Source: an uncultured Clostridium sp. (GTDB taxonomy: Bacteria > Bacillota > Clostridia > Lachnospirales > Lachnospiraceae). From it: 6,151 bases of DNA. Positions 5,498 to 6,151 of the stretch are shown one piece after another. The stretch is from assembly GCA_958442925.1 (NCBI GenBank), contig CAUCIO010000136.1, forward strand, positions 1-6,151. Reading direction: 5' to 3'. How positions within the stretch are numbered: position 1 is the first letter of the stretch; the number at the start of each line of letters is the position of its first letter. A program made the position numbers and the translations under genes. The notes under the pieces are model-generated. The model searched no databases, was not told the origin of the DNA, and worked only from the letters and a program-made list of their open reading frames with translations.

Positions 5498-6151
5498 CTA
5501 GGCCGCCGCATTGGCATTGATCGTATCTATCACCTTCCTGATGCCCATCCACACATTCAAATCAGTAAATATCTCAACTACACTTCCACGATCCGTAAAG
5601 GGTGATTCCTGAAGCACTGAAAAGTCTTTCAGCATTCCATTATGGACAATATATTCTATAATCTGATTTACAAAATAAATCTGCCTGCTGTCCAGATTTG
5701 CATCCGTCAGATAGGCTGAAAACGCCTCCTTGGCCGCGTTCATATCCAGTCCTACAATCTCTCTGACAAATTCACCCAGCGGTTTCGTTCCAAATTCCTG
5801 TTCATAATCCTGCTTTGTGCCAACCTCATGCCACAGCACCTCTTCTAACGCCTCCACATCTGCCTGAGTCAGAGGCTGATTGGTCTTTAATTTGGCAATT
5901 GCCGTATTATCCTGGTGCTGTCTGATATAATACTCTGCCTTGGCCTTATAATTCTTGAGTTCATCATTTTCAAGCTCTGATTCTCTCCACTCCATGGAAA
6001 GCAGTTCATCTGTAAAATTAGTTGTATATTTGACTGCTTCCTTAGAAAGATACTTCATCAGATCACGAAGCTTCTCCCTGATTTCCTCAAATTCATTGAT
6101 TCCGGCATTTGCAACATGCTCCGTGTGCAGAATCTTCTCAATCAGGTCTGA
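5498..6151 (-). CDS. hsdR: Type I restriction enzyme R subunit (HsdR, EcoEI class), C-terminal part
   Basis: The reading frame is open to the window edge, so the visible 217 residues are the C-terminal end of a larger protein; the first in-frame ATG (6058) is internal. The sequence matches the EcoEI-type C-terminal domain of HsdR, which docks the nuclease-motor subunit on the methylase/specificity core. Recognisable blocks in the fragment are KLKTNQPLT (88-96), ALEEVLWHEVGT (101-112), GEFVREIVGLD (126-136), the segment around FVNQIIEYIVHNG (160-172) and ESPFTDRG (182-189), ending INANAAA. The nuclease and DEAD-box helicase domains and the partner genes hsdM and hsdS would lie outside the window. 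Three counted 60-base lines here have 18, 24 and 19 G+C, against 35 and 38 in lines from rnr and the AraC-GNAT gene. This suggests a separately acquired defence locus. No terminator is seen in the 80 bases after the stop. Confidence 0.85.
   Translation of the reverse strand, partial: SDLIEKILHTEHVANAGINEFEEIREKLRDLMKYLSKEAVKYTTNFTDELLSMEWRESELENDELKNYKAKAEYYIRQHQDNTAIAKLKTNQPLTQADVEALEEVLWHEVGTKQDYEQEFGTKPLGEFVREIVGLDMNAAKEAFSAYLTDANLDSRQIYFVNQIIEYIVHNGMLKDFSVLQESPFTDRGSVVEIFTDLNVWMGIRKVIDTINANAAA

Noticed and set aside
4674..5605. Plus-strand frames opposite the AraC-GNAT gene and the hsdR end
   Set aside because: The opposite strand has clear domain matches; these frames are Ser/Pro/Cys-rich shadows with no family resemblance.
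5498..6058. A complete 186-residue gene starting at the ATG at 6058
   Set aside because: The frame continues without a stop to 6151, and the upstream residues fit the same HsdR C-terminal helical region, so this ATG is internal to a larger gene.

Overview
The window looks like a chromosomal segment of a low-to-mid GC Firmicute. A gut-type Clostridia, probably Lachnospiraceae, fits best: purine-rich AGGAGG-type ribosome binding sites, the secG - rnr - smpB gene order, and Clostridia-like protein sequences all agree. The genus cannot be fixed from this sequence. Every gene I can support lies on the minus strand, so transcription runs from the right edge to the left edge.

Reading in the direction of transcription, the right edge (5498-6151) holds the last 217 residues of a type I restriction enzyme R subunit (HsdR, EcoEI class). 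The stretches of it I counted are more AT-rich than the other genes. Next comes a compact two-gene unit: a regulator that fuses an AraC-type DNA-binding domain to a GNAT acetyltransferase domain (4554-5417), overlapping by 14 bases a MATE-family drug/sodium antiporter gene (3200-4567). An extended -10 promoter inside an imperfect inverted repeat precedes the regulator.

The housekeeping part follows. secG (2935-3171) has a likely promoter inside the last codons of the MATE gene and a strong intrinsic terminator just after its stop. A leader of about 200 bases with several hairpins (2701-2899) then precedes rnr (520-2700, RNase R), followed 31 bases later by smpB (24-488). RNase R and SmpB both serve trans-translation: SmpB brings tmRNA to stalled ribosomes and RNase R degrades the defective mRNA. 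The tmRNA gene is often next to smpB but is not in the 23 bases left.

I do not see a clearly new system. The points most worth checking are the AraC-GNAT/MATE unit sitting between a restriction locus and core genes, the structured rnr leader, and the overlap of the secG terminator with a second hairpin that would pair its U-tract. There is no gene-free stretch longer than 300 bases, no tRNA or rRNA gene, no CRISPR array and no insertion sequence.
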